The position numbers and the translations under genes are program-made. A stretch of 64,000 nt of DNA, from positions 547,829 through 611,828 of the forward strand of contig VZSF01001071.1 of assembly GCA_013398295.1 (NCBI GenBank), given 5' to 3'. Under the pieces are notes generated by a model that was given only the letters and a program-made list of their open reading frames with translations, ran no database searches and was not told where the DNA came from. Position 1 is the first letter of the stretch, and each line of letters begins with the position of its first letter. Below, piece after piece: positions 46,201 to 60,352 of this stretch. This DNA is from Chionis minor (Eukaryota; Chordata; Aves; Charadriiformes; Chionididae).

Positions 46201-49200
46201 GGGATCCAAACCAAGAAGTTTGATTTACCTATTAATTGTGTCATTCATGAAGCAGTTTGTCTGTCTGCCTTTCCCCCCTCACCTCCTGCTCCCGGTTCTT
46301 TTTTCTTTGCCTTACCCTCTTTGAACAAACTGATAAGAGCTTTCTAAACTTGTCTAAATATGCAAACAGACTGAAAACAGAGTCCATTTGACCTTGCTTT
46401 ACTGCCTCAGAATAAGGGTTTCAGGACACTTCTAAGAAAAGTGTGTAAAATTCCAGGGAAAAAGTGATCCATGGTCTCAGAGTTTTATTCTGAACTCCTT
46501 GAACTCAGAAACAGGGCTGCTATTTCTGTACCAGATAATGACACACACTTTGTATGCACCACAATTAGTGTTACATTTATTCACATGTAGAAGCCTCAAG
46601 TGGGATTGTGGCCTCTTTGAGTCGATGTTTTCCAAGTGTATATGCACCAGAGAGAGAATGAAACACAAACCAAAAGCAAAAAACCACATTCAGTGAAGTT
46701 TTCTAATGAAGATTAGAGATGGCCAAGAACTTTTCAGCCAAGCGACCGTCATCACAAAACGGTTATTTGAAAATGTTATTTGAAGTTGAAAGTTATTTGA
46801 AATGAAAACTCCTCTGGCACAAATGTATTTGTTTCAGCTGCTTTTTTTGTATGAGATAAGAAGTAGTCCTGGGCTTGGTCTGCCCGGCGCAGAAACCTGT
46901 TGCTGTCTGGAGAAGCACCAGGCGTGGGCGTGCATCTGTGCACAGGGTAAAAAACCCTCTGGAAATTCAAATACTGGGTGCAGAAGCCGTTGTGGTCAAT
47001 CCTGAAAGCCTTATCGTGACCTCCTGCTTGGATGCCCTGTTTGTGGAGTGATCCACATGAGCCTGGTTGTGGGAGCTGCTCCATGGCAAAGCATGGAGGG
47101 GGCTACCCACAGCTCCTCAGTTGGACACGCTGGCACCTCTGCTCTGGGGCTCGGACTATCACTGTGAGCAATTCCACTAACAGACCCTTTGCCTGCCAGA
47201 GATGCGTCTCTTAAACTGTGTGTGCCATAACGCAGGAAAAATATGGGTTGTTGGAAAGTATTACTGGACATCGTTTCCGTATGTTTCTCCAAAGGAAGAG
47301 ATACTGCAATGTGTGAAAATATGATTAGGAACAAATGCTGACTAGTTGCAGGCAAGAGTGGTCACGGGGGAAAGATTTATTTTGGCTGCTGCTGCAAGCT
47401 TTCCTCTTTAAAAATCAGACCAGATACATTTGCTTTGTGAAGAAAAGGTTTTGAACTGGTCATGATTCGCAGAAGTTCCGAAACTAATACCTGGTTTGAA
47501 TTTAGTAATACAGAGTGTAAGAACATGGAGATAATTTTTTACTGTTAAACTCCTCCAGATAATCCAAAAGAGGTAATGGTTTCTTCCTGCAAAACCATGA
47601 AGCAACATAAAGAAAAATAAGACCATGGCTGTAATAGCCGTTCTGGTTTTCCTGGATTTTAGGCCATGATGTGTGAGTGATAAAGCTGTTTATGCTGCTG
47701 AACAAACAGGTAGGCAGGGATGGAAAAGCACATCCCATGGGATCACACATCTAAGCAGCTGTGGCACCTAGGAGAAAAGAGGGAGCTTGGCATGTCCTTG
47801 CAGCCAGGAGTAGCCCCACTGACAGCAACCAGTTCCTGTCCCTTGGGCTCTGCACCCGTGCTCTACCTTTGCTCTCAGCAGGTTGTATAGGCACAATGAA
47901 GCCCTTATTTTCATTTAGGTGTAAGTTTTTCATATACTGACTTTTTAAGCTAAACCTTTTGGGTAGGATCCTTCTAATCAAATTGGACAGCGTTGTGTCA
48001 ATGTCTATGTCCAAACTAATTGTGATATAGCGTCACTAGAGAAGGCCAGTGGTGTTAGGGCATGGCTCCTTTTTAAATATCTGAAATTGGTCAGATACAG
48101 TGCCTTAGACATGCCTGCTTACCTCCTTTTGCTATAAAAAAAGCATTTCGTGTAAGTAAAGCTACACAGATGGTAAGTTATGTACAATTTGGCACTAGCA
48201 GGAATCCTATTTCAGTAATAGTGCCACCTTACTACCAAATGATAATTTTTAATATTACTATAATAGTGTCTTCCAGTTTTCTTGGAATTCACAGCAAGAT
48301 CGTGTTTAGATAGGAGTTGCCATTTAGAATTAAAAGAGATATTGAACATTTCCTGTGACAGTAGCCAGTGCTATATAAATGGAATCAGATCATGGATGTA
48401 ACAAGATATTCATTCTGAAATGACTGAAAACAAGAGAGCAGCGCCCACATTTAGACCTGCTGCAGAGGAAGAAATTACTGAGTTGGAGTAAAACGTTTTC
48501 AAAGTTTGACTTCCGGCCACAAACTAGCTAGTAATTAGACTGTGGAGGCAAATTTTGACACACCATGGATGGATGTAAATTTGGAAAATAAGTAAAGGAG
48601 GAAGGCAGCCTTAATTTTACTAAAGCTTCAAGCATATAATTGATTCTAGATAGTATTCTAGATTGCTTCTAGTTGATTACCTGTGGTTTGCCAAAGAGGC
48701 ACAGTAGTGGTGGCGGAGAATGTAATTTGATTAATTCCCATTGTGTTCCTGAAAGAGCACAAGAGAGAGCATAAAACAGACATAAAACGACACCATGCAT
48801 GTCGTGCTTGCTTTCTGAAATATGGCACTGTTTGCTATATCAGTCTCTGGGTATTGTTAGGTGTCAATAGCCCTAAATTGTAACTCTCTCCACTTATAAA
48901 TGGCAGGAGATGTTGGAAATGGGAGCAACATCATCTTTCCTAAAGTATCTTTTGTTCCACTGAAACTTCACCAGAACAGCTTAGTATAACATGGCTGTTT
49001 TCCTAAAATAATGTTACTAACTCGAAGGTTTAACTTAAATACTCACACTCAAGTGTGTAAATCATTGCATCAGCTAATTCCCTTAGTAGAGAGGACTATA
49101 GGAAGAATGATGCTGTACAGAATTCATGCCAAAGACGGTGATACTTATATAATTATACTCTATAAATAATGTTTCCATATATAATTGTGTATATTCCGGA

Positions 49201-51579
49201 TAGGCTGTGATGTGGCTTTTCCACCCAGAGCTGCAGGAAAAAGGGAAGATGAGAAGTGGTACCTCATGTACTCTGCATCCTCTCCAGAAACAGCTTACAG
49301 TTGAATTAGGGGGCTTGTCTGTAACCTCTTTTTCAGCCATACACAGGGAGTATCTGAGTTGCCTTTAACACAGGGGCAGGACAGGGAAGGAAGGGGCTGT
49401 GGAAGCCACATCCCTTCCTCCCACACGACCTAAAGGAAAACCGGAATCCAGACATGGCAGAGATAATGTTATTTCCTCTAAAGAATCCTGTTCACTTCAG
49501 GTATTTTTTGATTACCTAATGCTTCTCCTAAATATAATGTGCATTATAACATACTTGTGTATACATATGTATATATATAAGCATACTGTGTTTTAAATAA
49601 GAGATTGCATGATCTGAAACCTAACTCACAGGTTCATTGAGCATTTCTGAAGTTTAAAGAAATCCTGTACCCAACTAAAATTGAAAGTGGAAAGGTAACC
49701 AAAAAAAAAGCGCATAGTATTATTACCAGTCTTTGATTACCATTTTGGCCAAGAAGCTGAGACTGATCTATTTAGAGCTAGCAACAGAAATAGCCTGAAT
49801 AAATGAGAGCTATTTGCACATCTTGCACAGCAAGCTATGCTAAAAGAGTATGACTGCTTTGGACCCAAGCTCTCAAAAGTTAGGAAATGCCAGAAAAGAA
49901 TTACCCAGGCAACCTTGATTTTTCCCCTTTGCACAGACATGTTATAATACAGTCTTTAGCTATCAGTTCCCCAGCTGGTTTTGCTCCAAAGAATTTCTGC
50001 CTTAATCTGCACAAAGAGGAAGAGTGCCGATTGTTCAAGAGCAGTTTGTTTTATCCTGATTTAGTCGTCAGCCTTTGGCCTGCTTTACTGGCACTGAAAT
50101 TAGGGGACGGTTGTCCAAAGCTCCCTCTGGAGTCAGTGGAGAGACATTAGCACTTCCTCAGGGTTTTTCATTTCAGTGTAAGATCCGAGTTACTTTCCAG
50201 AAGCATTTCTTTCTCTCCTTTCTGCAGCAGGGACCTTAAAATGATTAGGTGCCTGTATCATGCACTTTAAGCGAGTATTTATTTAGGTGAAATAAAGCTG
50301 GTCCATAAGCCTTGTTTACAGCACCTTGTTTTGCTCCTTTTATCAAAATAATGCTAATTTCCCTATGTGATTTGCCATGATACATGTTATTTCAGCATCT
50401 GAATGCTTCGCAAATTATAAGTTTTTTTCAAGGTCCTCTAAAATGAGGGGATAAGACAACTCCAATTTGTCTGCTGAGACCCTGGGTAACATTAAAAAAA
50501 GAAAAAATCTGCTACTTTTGATTTCGGTGTACTTTGTGTTATGTGTAGACTCTCTGTGTAGATACATGATCTCCAGATCAGCTCACAGAATTCAGGACAA
50601 GCCCAGAAAAACGCATTTCGTGAGCCCCTGTGAGGGGTCCAGTGTAGGTGACCGGCCCGGGACCTCGCAGGATGCTCTCTGCTGGAAAGGGCAGAGTTTC
50701 CTTCTCCACAGCAGCATTCAGTCAGCTGAACTGCACAGCTGTCTTCTCCTTCCCTTGCCTCCTTGATCAGTCCAGCTTACAATTTCTACCAGTCCAGGTG
50801 CTGCTGCTCCAACTGTCCCTTCCCCTTGGCTCCCTTCATTTCCCCCCTACCTCAGTCTGGGCTTCAATTCCCCTGAGCCACTTCAGAGACCTTCCCTTGG
50901 TCGGATACCTCACTCAAGTGGAAGGGTCTCCCAGGAATAGCTCTTAACAGGAATCTCCTTAAGGAAGACGTCTTGGCAGTGAGTAATCATCTTGGCTCCT
51001 GTTTGAAGCTACAGCTGAAAGGTAGCACATCCAGCAGCGCATAGGTCAGCTCCAGCACTGTGGTGGGATGCTGGTTCAGATAAATTACCTTCCGCTCGCA
51101 GTAGTTTTCCTTGTGGCGTTTTGGCTTTGCTTGTAGGTTTCTCATCCAAAGAAAAGCCTGACCTCATTAAAATATTGGCCCTGTGGGCGTTGTGTCATGC
51201 CATGAGCGCTATTACTTACACTTACCACAGGGGAAAAAAGCACGCCAGCCTTCAGAGGTAGAATCAAACATGACTGCCAACTTTCCTACATTTCAGGTTT
51301 TCCATATCAGCATCTTGACTCAGGCCTGAATGTTTTGAAAATTCAGAGGCCAGAAAGTCTGGAGCCCACTTTTTGGTTTTTAATTTAATCCCGCTGCTCT
51401 TGGAATCACACAGATTTCCATCTGATTAGGCTGAGTTTGGACATAGTCCCAATAAATGCTGCTTATTTTGTTTTAGCTAGGAGTGATTTGCATCGCTCGC
51501 CCTAAGAGCGTAACACTGAAGTCATAGCTTAGTTAAACAGAAATCAGGAGGTAGTGTTAATATTTATAATGGCTAAAAT

Positions 51580-51598
51580 ATAAAAAAAAAAAAAAAAA
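51580..51598. repeat. Poly-A tract
   Basis: An uninterrupted A-run of about 19 nt. There is no recognisable retroposed gene directly before it. Confidence 0.8.
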
Positions 51599-51899
51599 TC
51601 ACAAAGAGCAACTTTGTATTAGCTTATTATGTTTGTCATGCTCACAACCTGCTTTTTTTGGCCAGAAGAAGAGAAAGAGCAGATGCAGAGGCAATAAGCC
51701 TGAGGGGGCATTTCCAAAAGCGTTCCTCAGTCATTGCCTTTTAAAGCCCAAATCATCTAATTTACAGTACATTTTGTTTCTGTGTCCCACTGGTGAAGCA
51801 TCAATCATTTATATCGACATCATTATCACATTGCTGTAGCAAGATCTCGAAAGGTCCCGGTGACCTTACACATACCTCACTGGAGCTGCTGGTGCAGCA

Positions 51900-52180
51900 G
51901 CTCTCGAGTGCCTTCTCCCAGCCTCCGCGTCACGCAGCGGCAAACGCTGTCGTCTCTTTCTAAATCCATCCACGCCGAGAAATCAATGCATCACCAAACT
52001 TTCTTGCCTTTTATCTGACAGACTCCTTCCTCTGGGAAGACAGATCACTAATACTTCCCTAACAGCAGCTGAAGTCAGCTCTCAGCCACCTTGGCCTCTT
52101 GAGCTGCAGCGTTTGCACCACCGCGATGCGCAGCTGACGCGGCCGGCAGCGCGCGGCTCAAAACCGCAGCCTTGTCGAGC
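51900..52180. other. Isolated CpG-dense patch
   Basis: Clusters of CpG (CTCCGCGTCACGCAGCGG near 51925 and CGCGGCCGGCAGCGCGCGG near 52138) stand out from CpG-poor flanks. It is shorter and less GC-rich than the RCBTB2 island. It could be a small promoter, enhancer or recently inserted sequence. No transcript evidence is available. Confidence 0.5.
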
Positions 52181-52429
52181 CAGTAATTTGGCAACCACAG
52201 AGGCAGACGCAGCTTTCATACTTGCACTCAGCTTCTCTCTCATATTGCTGGGAAAACTGACCCTGGCGTTTTTACTAGTTAACTCTATGGTATGACCTAT
52301 AAAATGACCTTGTTCGAGGCTTCTGCCGTGAGTTTTACTGGCTCCCCACATGAATGAATTGGGCACTCAAATCACACGTAAGCCTGCTGTTAAATAGGTG
52401 TGTGAAAGGTCTCCCTGTTTAGGACCATA

Positions 52430-53098
52430 TTGAGAGCAGCCCTGCAGAGAACGTTACTGGTGGATGAAAAGCTGGACACGAGCTGACAATGTGCCCTCGC
52501 AGCCCAGAAGGCCCACTGTACCCTGGGCTGCATCAAAAGGACCATGTCCAGCAGGTCGAGGGAGGTGATTCTGCCGCTCTACTCCATTCTTGTGAGACCC
52601 CACCTGGAGTACTGTGCTCAGCTCTGTGATCCCCAGCACAGGAAAGATGTGGACCTGTTGGAGCGGGTCCAGAGGAGGGCCACGAAGATGATCACAGGGC
52701 TGGAGCACCTCTCCTGTGAGGACACGCTGAGAGAGTTGGCGTTGTTCAGCCTGGAGAAGGCTCTGGGGAGACCTTCTTGCAGCCTTTCAGTACATAAAGG
52801 GACTTACAAGAAATATGGAGACAAACTTTTCAGCAGGCCCTGTTCCAATAGGACAAGGGGTAATGGTTTTAAACTAAAAGAGGGTAGATTTAGACAAGAC
52901 AGGAGGAAGAAATTTTTGTGATGAGGGTGGTGGGACACTGGCACAGGTTGCCCAGAGAGGTGGTAGATGCCCCATCCCTGGAAAGGTCGGGTTGGACAGG
53001 GCTCTGAGCAACCTGATCTAGTTGAAGATGTCCCTACTCATTTCAGGAGGGTTAGACTAGATGTCCCTTCCAACTCAAATTATTCTATGATTCTATGA
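52430..53098 (+). mobile_element. CR1 LINE, 5'-truncated, with ORF2 end and 3' tail
   Basis: It carries the [10 protein letters not shown] and RPHLEYCAQL motifs followed by [10 protein letters not shown] and the 3'UTR. It ends in ATTCTATGATTCTATGA. The 125-codon frame at 52544-52921 runs from the reverse-transcriptase C-terminus into the 3' region. Small deletions are visible (for example LLVDEKLD following a shortened start). Confidence 0.94.
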
Positions 53099-56000
53099 CC
53101 ATCTTATCTGGATGTTCTCTGCCGGAACCATAGATTATAAACTGTTTATGTCTTGTGTTTTCTCTTTCCATTTTTGAGTTAATTTTTGCGGAACAAATAC
53201 ACGCAGATGGATGTGCAGGCAGGTTTTGAGGTCAAAAATCATGGCCTGTCTATTCCTGTGGGAACATGCTAGGCAATTTCTACCAAAGGTATGAAATTTG
53301 TGGACTCAAGCGCACAAAAGAAAAAGAACAAAACCAAGAGTCATTTGAGTCCAAGCTGGTATCAGATGGAGTTTAAACCTTTCCTGAGACAGGGCATCTA
53401 CTGAAGTCTCATGGCCTTGAGTAGTTCTTTTTAGTGGAAGGACAGGATAGTTCATTTATTGAAGGGGGAGGTATGAAAAGCTGTCAGTTCTTCTGTCTTT
53501 AAGGAACAGCACATGAAGGAGAAGACTGCAAAATAAGGGATGTGTGTGTAGAAACATGGCTTGGGTGGATACTTTCGAGAAATAGCAGTCATAGATGAGA
53601 ATTTACAGCTAACAGGTTATCCTGGATAGCTGATCCTGGGGTTCCTGATGGTCAGGCTAGTTTGAGCTGTGCTGTGGTTCACCTGGCCCAGTCTTTCTCC
53701 TGCATTGGTCTGTTAGTAGACAGGACAAACTTCAGCTGCTGTGTCTCCTCGTTGCACTAATGCCATGCAGCATCTCCGTCCTAAGTAATGGAGACAGACT
53801 CCACGTGTCCAGTAAGCACCTGAGTGGTGACTGTCATGTAAGAATACAAGGTTTCATAGTGTCCAAAATGTCCATGAATCCCAGACTTCAATAAGGGCAT
53901 CACGAAGAATTACTTCTCAAAAAGACAACAAAACCAGTGCAGTTCTCCCACCTTTGCTCTCCCATCTGGAAGTGGTTCCTCGTTTGCCCGAAATGGCCTA
54001 TTGCATGTGGCAAAGGAAGAAAATCCCCATCGTTTTCCCCCTCCACATCCTGCCCAGTAGCAAGCCACAGTCACACACCCCCCCTGTAATTCGGGGCGCT
54101 TCGGGAAGCCACACGCAATGCCTCACTGTGGCCCTCGCAGACAGGGAAAGGGTGAGCAAGAGCTGCCTAAGTCAGCCCTAAGGATTCCCACTCTGTGGAG
54201 GGGACCTCATTCAGGGGCTAAGTCATATGAAAAATATGAATACAACCAGGAAAAAAACCACTTTTTAATATTTTTAGTATCACCGAGGCTTGGAAAAATG
54301 GAGAAGACTCTTCATTGAAATATGTCCTTGTAATTCACTAAAATCCTGTGGATGAGAAATGCCCCTTTACACTTTGTAAACTGGGCTGAGCGGCTTTTTA
54401 TGCTTAACTTTTGCTCGGTGCACGTTTGATTCCTCTTCTAGATGGCGCCAGTGTGTCATTGCTGAGACAACTCCTTTCTCTTCATGGATCTTATTTTCAC
54501 AACTTTATATTAATGACTGCTTGTGTAAACCACTGAAATAGGTATTTGTCGAGACCCAGCTTTGCATCCCTTTCTGCTAACTTTTGCCAACTGCTATTAT
54601 TTTTCACACAGTCTTGACTTTATGGTACTGGATGGTTTCTACAAATGTTCCTTTTTTTAGTATTTCTTTTATACCTGTTTCATGCTTTATTATTGTTATA
54701 TTGAACATGCTAGTTTACATGAAATATAGCAGAAAATTAATTATATTAATCTAATTTTTCTGTCCTTCTGGACCGCTCAGAAGTGCAGCCCTATAGTAAG
54801 AGACGCTCTTGAAGAGCAGAATGGAGCCTCTGTTTACAGACTTATCCCAGTTCGTCTGTAAGGAAGAAATCAGGGATGCTGCTTGGTTCACCTCCCCAAA
54901 AAAACCTTTTGTGGTGCCCTTTCAAATGTAGCTGCTGCAGTCCAGTTTGTCTTCTACATGCCACTCTATTTTTAAACTCTTTACTGCTAAAGTCAGTTGA
55001 TTCTTCCTGCAGGACAGATGTCTCTGGTTACGAAGAAATGAGTTTTCCCATGCTGCAGCTGTTTTGAGAGGAGTGAATGGCTTTTACTTTCAGATGCATC
55101 ACTCAAGAAAAGGAGCCGTTAGTTGAAAAGAGCTATTTTTTAATAACGATTTTTATTGTAAGGGTTATATTGCTTTGTAAAGTATGGATCAACTTTTCTT
55201 TCGGTCTACCCTCCCTGGTGAAAGATTTTTGATTATATTGCTCTTCTGGTCAAAATCCACATCTGTCACAAGGTTTTATACAGCACGTGCAATTCAAAAA
55301 CCCAAGTGCCGTCAGTAGAACTGAGATTTTCTGGCCTGTCAAGCGAGAGTGCTGAGAGAAGGAGGAGGATTTTGCAGCATACCTGAAGGTTAATCACAGT
55401 TCGTATAATTTTTTTTTCCTTCAGGATCTCATTCCCCACCTGCAACGCTGAACTGAAAACATCTGTGACTCGCTGTTTCAACACTGAGATTTGTTTCAGC
55501 ACCAAGCAGCTGCCTGGGTGGTGCAGGGATAAGGTGGAATTGCTGCAGTGGGTGTATGTGCCCCGGACCTGTTGCTTTTCTGCCCAGCTTCAAGCACAGG
55601 TGTTGCTCTGCACCTTGGATGCCACAGCCTTGGGGACGCTGAGAGCCTGCTATCTGCAGCCCTGCAGCCTACCTTTTGCTCACAGCTCTGCCTCTCACCG
55701 AAGCTGCTGTGGCAGCATTTTCCAGAGCTTCTAAAGCAGTGGTTTTCCCTTATTGGCCTCATGCTCTTGTCATTTGTCATGTTGTTTTCCTGGCTTTGCA
55801 CCTGCAAGCCCAGATATTGTTACGATGGGCTTTCACAAGAAACAGCTACCACTGGCACGAGACTGACACCTTCTTTCCCCTCTTTCTTACCTCTCATTTT
55901 GTAGACTTTTGGTTTCCATTAGAGAAAAACCATAATATTGTTTGTAATAAAGCAGATAGAAATCGTTTAAATACTCTATAAATATTGTCCAATAATATAC

Positions 56001-57489
56001 ATGCACAGAAACTTAACAACCAGTAAATGTGCAATGCTTGCACCTAATGGGTATATTCCCACCAGCACTAAGAGCATCATGAACAGGAACAGTAGTAGGG
56101 TGTTCAAGTGGGTCCCAGCGAAGTGTGTGTAGCTGTAGGGAAATAACACAGTCATCATTGCTGCCACTCACTGGATAGGAGACCCAGAGGAGGATGCTCA
56201 TCTGGGGCCCCATCACTGCTCTTCCTGGCGGGTCACTCAGAAAGTTTATACTTTCCCCTGCTCTCTCCTGTGGGGTTTTTTTTGTTGTTTTTTTTTTGTT
56301 TCTTCCCACAGCAACTTTCAGCATTAGAGTGGTTGTAGGTGCTCAGCTACAGACCCTGCAAATAAAATTATACGTGCACATGTATGTGCTGTATGACATA
56401 ACAAGACTCCCTGGTCTCCTGCTGTATATTATATATAGAGATAATACATGTGTATATAAAAGTAAGTTCTGAGTTCAGACTGAAAATGGCTTCATTGAGG
56501 GATTTTATTCCTGAAGGCACTTCAGTAAACAAAAGGTGCTGGTTTAATCCAGAGGATTGCAAAGTGTCCTATGAACCACTCTACAGGTAACAACTTGCTT
56601 TCTTCCTTTAACAGGAACTGGCAGGGATTTTAGCAAAGTGTGTACATATAAATGGAGATCAAAGAATACTCACACCCACAGCTTGCGCAGAATTTAATAG
56701 ATTACTGAAAAGGTTAAAACCCCCTTAATCAAATAGCAAATGACAAAATTATATGACAAATAGGCATCCAAAGAACTCATTAAGAAATAGCGCAAGAACC
56801 AACATGCTGGAAATTCTGCTCTCTCTAGTCGCAAAAGACCAATTCACGTTCCAAGCGGCATTGATGCCTCTTGCAGAAGTGATTCCAAGTCAGGTTTTAG
56901 GTATTTTTAGTATTTTTATAACACAGTCGCTCATTTTTGCAAACACACAAGGGCGAAGTCTGACCTTTTCAAAGATGGACTGAAGCTTCACTATGAACAG
57001 GTCTGTCTAATAGAGGCTTTGCCGTCCTGTGGCTCATGTTATGTGGAATGTGTTAAGAAAAGCTATTAAAGGTAGCTACAAGAAGGGGGAGGAGGTTTGT
57101 GGCTAACAAGTTATCCAGTTTTATGTGAGGCATTTAAGCTTGTAGGAGCTGTGGCTGCACGTGCAGGCATTCTGGATGCATTTACACTGGTACCACGCTG
57201 CCAGCGTTACCCCAGACCGATCCCTGAGCCATCCCTGCTGTCTCAGTGCTGCCGCACACCGGGACGGCTGAGCTCCCCACTGCTGCTGGCCAGGACAGGT
57301 TTTTCCGGCACAGACACAGCTGGCATATCTGGCCTTGCACCACCCTGCCAAGGCATCTCCTGCCTCAGTGGTACTTCAGTGCCAAGAGACTCAAATTTAT
57401 CTCACAGCAGGTATGCGCCTCAAGAGATTTTATGCTTGAGTATCTGCTGTTCACAGCCACCGCCTGTCCTGGCTTGAACGTGTCTCAGC
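53099..57489. other. Intergenic DNA
   Basis: No supportable gene or CR1. A T-rich interrupted run lies at about 56276-56302. Frames at 55548-55904 and 55676-55981 overlap each other without motifs. Confidence 0.6.
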
Positions 57490-57932
57490 ATCAGAGGGCT
57501 GGAGCACCTCTCCTATGAAGAAAGGCCCGGAGAGTTGGGGTTGTTCAGCCTGGAGAACAGAAGGCTCCAGGGAGACCTTATTGTAGCTTTTCAGTACTTA
57601 AAGGGGGCCTTATAGGAAAGGTAGAGAGGTACTCTTCATCAAGGAGTTTAGTGATAGGCTGAGGGGTAGCAGCTTTAAACTGGAAGAGGGTAGGTTTAGA
57701 TTAGGTGTTAGGAAGAAATTCTTTACTTTTACAATGATGAGGCACTGGAACAGGTTGCCCAGAGAAGCTGTGGATGCCCCATCCCTGGAAGTGTTTAAGG
57801 CCAGGCTGGATGGGGCTTTGAGCAACCTAGTCTATTGGAAGGTGTCCCTGCCCATGGCAGGGGGGTTGGAACTAGATGATCTTTAAGGTCCCTCCCAACT
57901 CTATCCATTCTATGATTCTATGATTTTATGAT
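57490..57932 (+). mobile_element. CR1 LINE 3' fragment with terminal tail
   Basis: It starts TCAGAGGGCTGGAGCACCTC and runs through AACAGGTTGCCCAGAGAAGC and GGAACTAGATGATCTTTAAG. It ends with three near-copies of the ATTCTATG unit. It includes only the last few codons of ORF2 plus the 3'UTR. Confidence 0.95.
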
Positions 57933-60093
57933 CTCGCATCTTTGCAGAGGCAACCCAGATAGACAGGCCTTTGAGGCACGGAGTATTGCAGCACATGGTC
58001 AGATTCAGAGGATATAAGGCGATGGAAAACCCAAACAAGAGCGCTCTGAACGAGAAGCCCTGATTTTACCCTGGTGATTTCCCCTGGAGTGCAGGCTGGG
58101 TGTATGGGTGTCCGACTTTTTGTGCACGTCCCACCTGGGCAGTCAGGGAAGCGTGCATCCCTCTTTGGGGACCCTCATTGTGCCGCGGGCCAGGGGCACA
58201 GTGAGGTCTCTGAGACCACAGCCATTGAATCTTCTATTGATATTACCTGTCTCCTAAAGAATTGCCCTGGGCTTCCCTTGTGTGCTCGGTGTCTGAAGAC
58301 GCCAGACTGCATGCAGAGGCTTGTGTGGCACCTATAGGGCTTTCTCAGGAGACTTGTGTGAGAGCCCCGGCTTTGCCCGCTGTGTCTGTGAGCAAGGAGA
58401 CCAGAGACAGCAGAAGCGGAAATAAAATGTGTGTTGCTTGATTACGTGTGCCTTGCATCCATTAGAGCTCCCAAATCCCGCCCTGCTCTTTCCTCACACC
58501 CAAGTATAAATGCCCGAGGACAGTCTCTCCTGTAGCCCAGGAGAGTGGTCGGTAGTGCCTGTGGGTGCTTCCCAGCCATCCTGCTTTTGTCTGAGGCTTG
58601 TAAGAGCCTTCTGCGGAAGAAGGCATTCAGGGCTTTACTCCGTGCCAAAGGAAGTCCTCAGCGTGCTGATGATTTGGGTGTGAACACTGCGTTATCTCAT
58701 GGACAGCTGTTCCTCTTCTCTCCTTTTCTTTCACCTTGGTGAAAACAATGATCTCATACGCTGAGGCACAATATGAGCTACTGGGGATGGAGTAGGCCCT
58801 TCCCAGTATTTCCAAATGAAGTTAGGGATTAGAATTTTACATGGAAGCTGTTTTGTAAAGGGTGTTAGTAGATGCTGGACAAGAGGCACACTTGACTTTT
58901 AGATATAGCATGGACAGCTTCAACTAAATTTACTTTCCAACACTGACATTATAAAGTTCTTCAGAAACTGCATGATAGTAACAATCCACTCTTAAAACCA
59001 AGAAAGAAGAAATATACAATGACAAGTGTAAAGGTGAAGAAGGTTTGTAGTCTTCAACATCTTTTCTGAGACGAAAACAAAACACATAATAGCTGCTAGG
59101 ATATAACGCACTTATTGACCAGGTCAGGAAGATGAGAGTTCTCAGGATTACCTGAGTAATCCAAAATCGTTTTAGTCTGTCTGATCAATTAACCAGAATT
59201 AACTGCAGGTATAAACTATTTTCTTTTTAATTTCTGGTTCCTGTAGAGGGTGTTGAAGTACTTCTTAATGCAATCTCTGCATATGTTTATTTTGCTGGTT
59301 CATAAAACTGCAGATACACTAAAATGCATCTACTGAAATCATAACCCTGCCTCCAGTTCTTTGCTCAAACCAACACGAAGACTTTTTTTTCACAATTATT
59401 TCCTCTGTCTACATGGCCATATTAATGAACTGGAGACCTGAAATGCAAGGAGCACTGTCTTAAGAAGTCTTCTGCCCACATTTTTGTCCCTTTAAAACTG
59501 AATTGCCACAGTCTAGTTTCTTTGGGGTACTCCAGCTCTGCTGGGCTATTCAGCTCAGGGGGCTGCAGCACTCCTGAGCTCCTTTCTGACACTAGTAAAA
59601 AGTACTGGCTTGAAGACTCCGTCCCTTCTGACAGACAGGGACCTGTCACCTCTCAGATCAGTCTTGACATATAATCTCTCACCCACAATAAAACCAGCAA
59701 AGCCCATCACTCTTCATTAGCACCTGGCAAGGAGGGAGAGCAAACATGTAATGAACCTTTGCGACATTGTCCTCAGGTCTCGCTGGGATGGTTTGGGGTC
59801 TGATGTGCTGGAGGCAGGATAACAATTACTTGCAATAGGATGGTCCTGGAGGGACTATTTAAGGTGCCGTATAATTTAGCCATAGTTAATAACCAGAGAC
59901 ACATACATTTTAAAATAAAATACTGTATCTGGAAATCAGTGTCCCTTTGCCTTAACTAACACTTCTGTATTTTGCAATCTTCATCTCCCTGGAGAGTTCA
60001 GGTAGGCAGTGCTGTTACCAATATGCCAGAGTGTGGGAAGGAAGCAGTCTAAGTGAAAACTCTTCTAGATACTTCCCTAAATAGATATATTTT
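57933..60093. other. Intergenic DNA
   Basis: No gene or repeat is recognised in this 2.2 kb. The 58442-58815 frames overlap one another on both strands and lack motifs. Confidence 0.6.
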
Positions 60094-60352
60094 CACAGAA
60101 ATCACAGAATCACAGAAAGTTAATGGTTGGAAGGGACCTCTAGAGATCATCTCGTCCAACCCCCCTGCCAGAGCAGGTCCAGCTACAACAGGTTATACAG
60201 GATGGTGTCCAGGCGGGTTTTGATTATCTCCAGAGTCGGAGACTCCACCACCTCTCTGGGCAGCCTGTGCCAGTGTTCTGCCACCCTGAAAGGAAAGAAG
60301 TTTCTCCTCATGTTGAGATGGAACTTCCTACATTTGATTTTATACCCATTTT
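60094..60352 (-). mobile_element. CR1 LINE 3' fragment, ATCACAGAATC-type tail
   Basis: The plus strand reads CACAGAAATCACAGAATCAC then GGTTGGAAGGGACCTCTAGA and CTCTCTGGGCAGCCTGTGCC. It resembles the 33.1-kb copy and differs from the ATCATAGAATC copies. Confidence 0.93.

Larger units (their letters stand above)
43223..52429. other. Intergenic DNA
   Basis: About 9.2 kb with no CR1 copy and no supportable gene. It contains a poly-A run at about 51580-51598 and a CpG-dense patch at 51900-52180. The short ORFs have no motifs. Confidence 0.6.

Noticed and set aside
52082..52366. Minus-strand frame with a GC-rich segment resembling a tRNA-like SINE (GGTTTTGAGCC near a B-box pattern)
   Set aside because: The B-box match is poor, no A-box at proper spacing was found, and there is no repeat tail.
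55496..55981. Overlapping 100-118-codon frames on both strands
   Set aside because: They overlap in three frames without a conserved motif or plausible exon borders, so they are chance ORFs.
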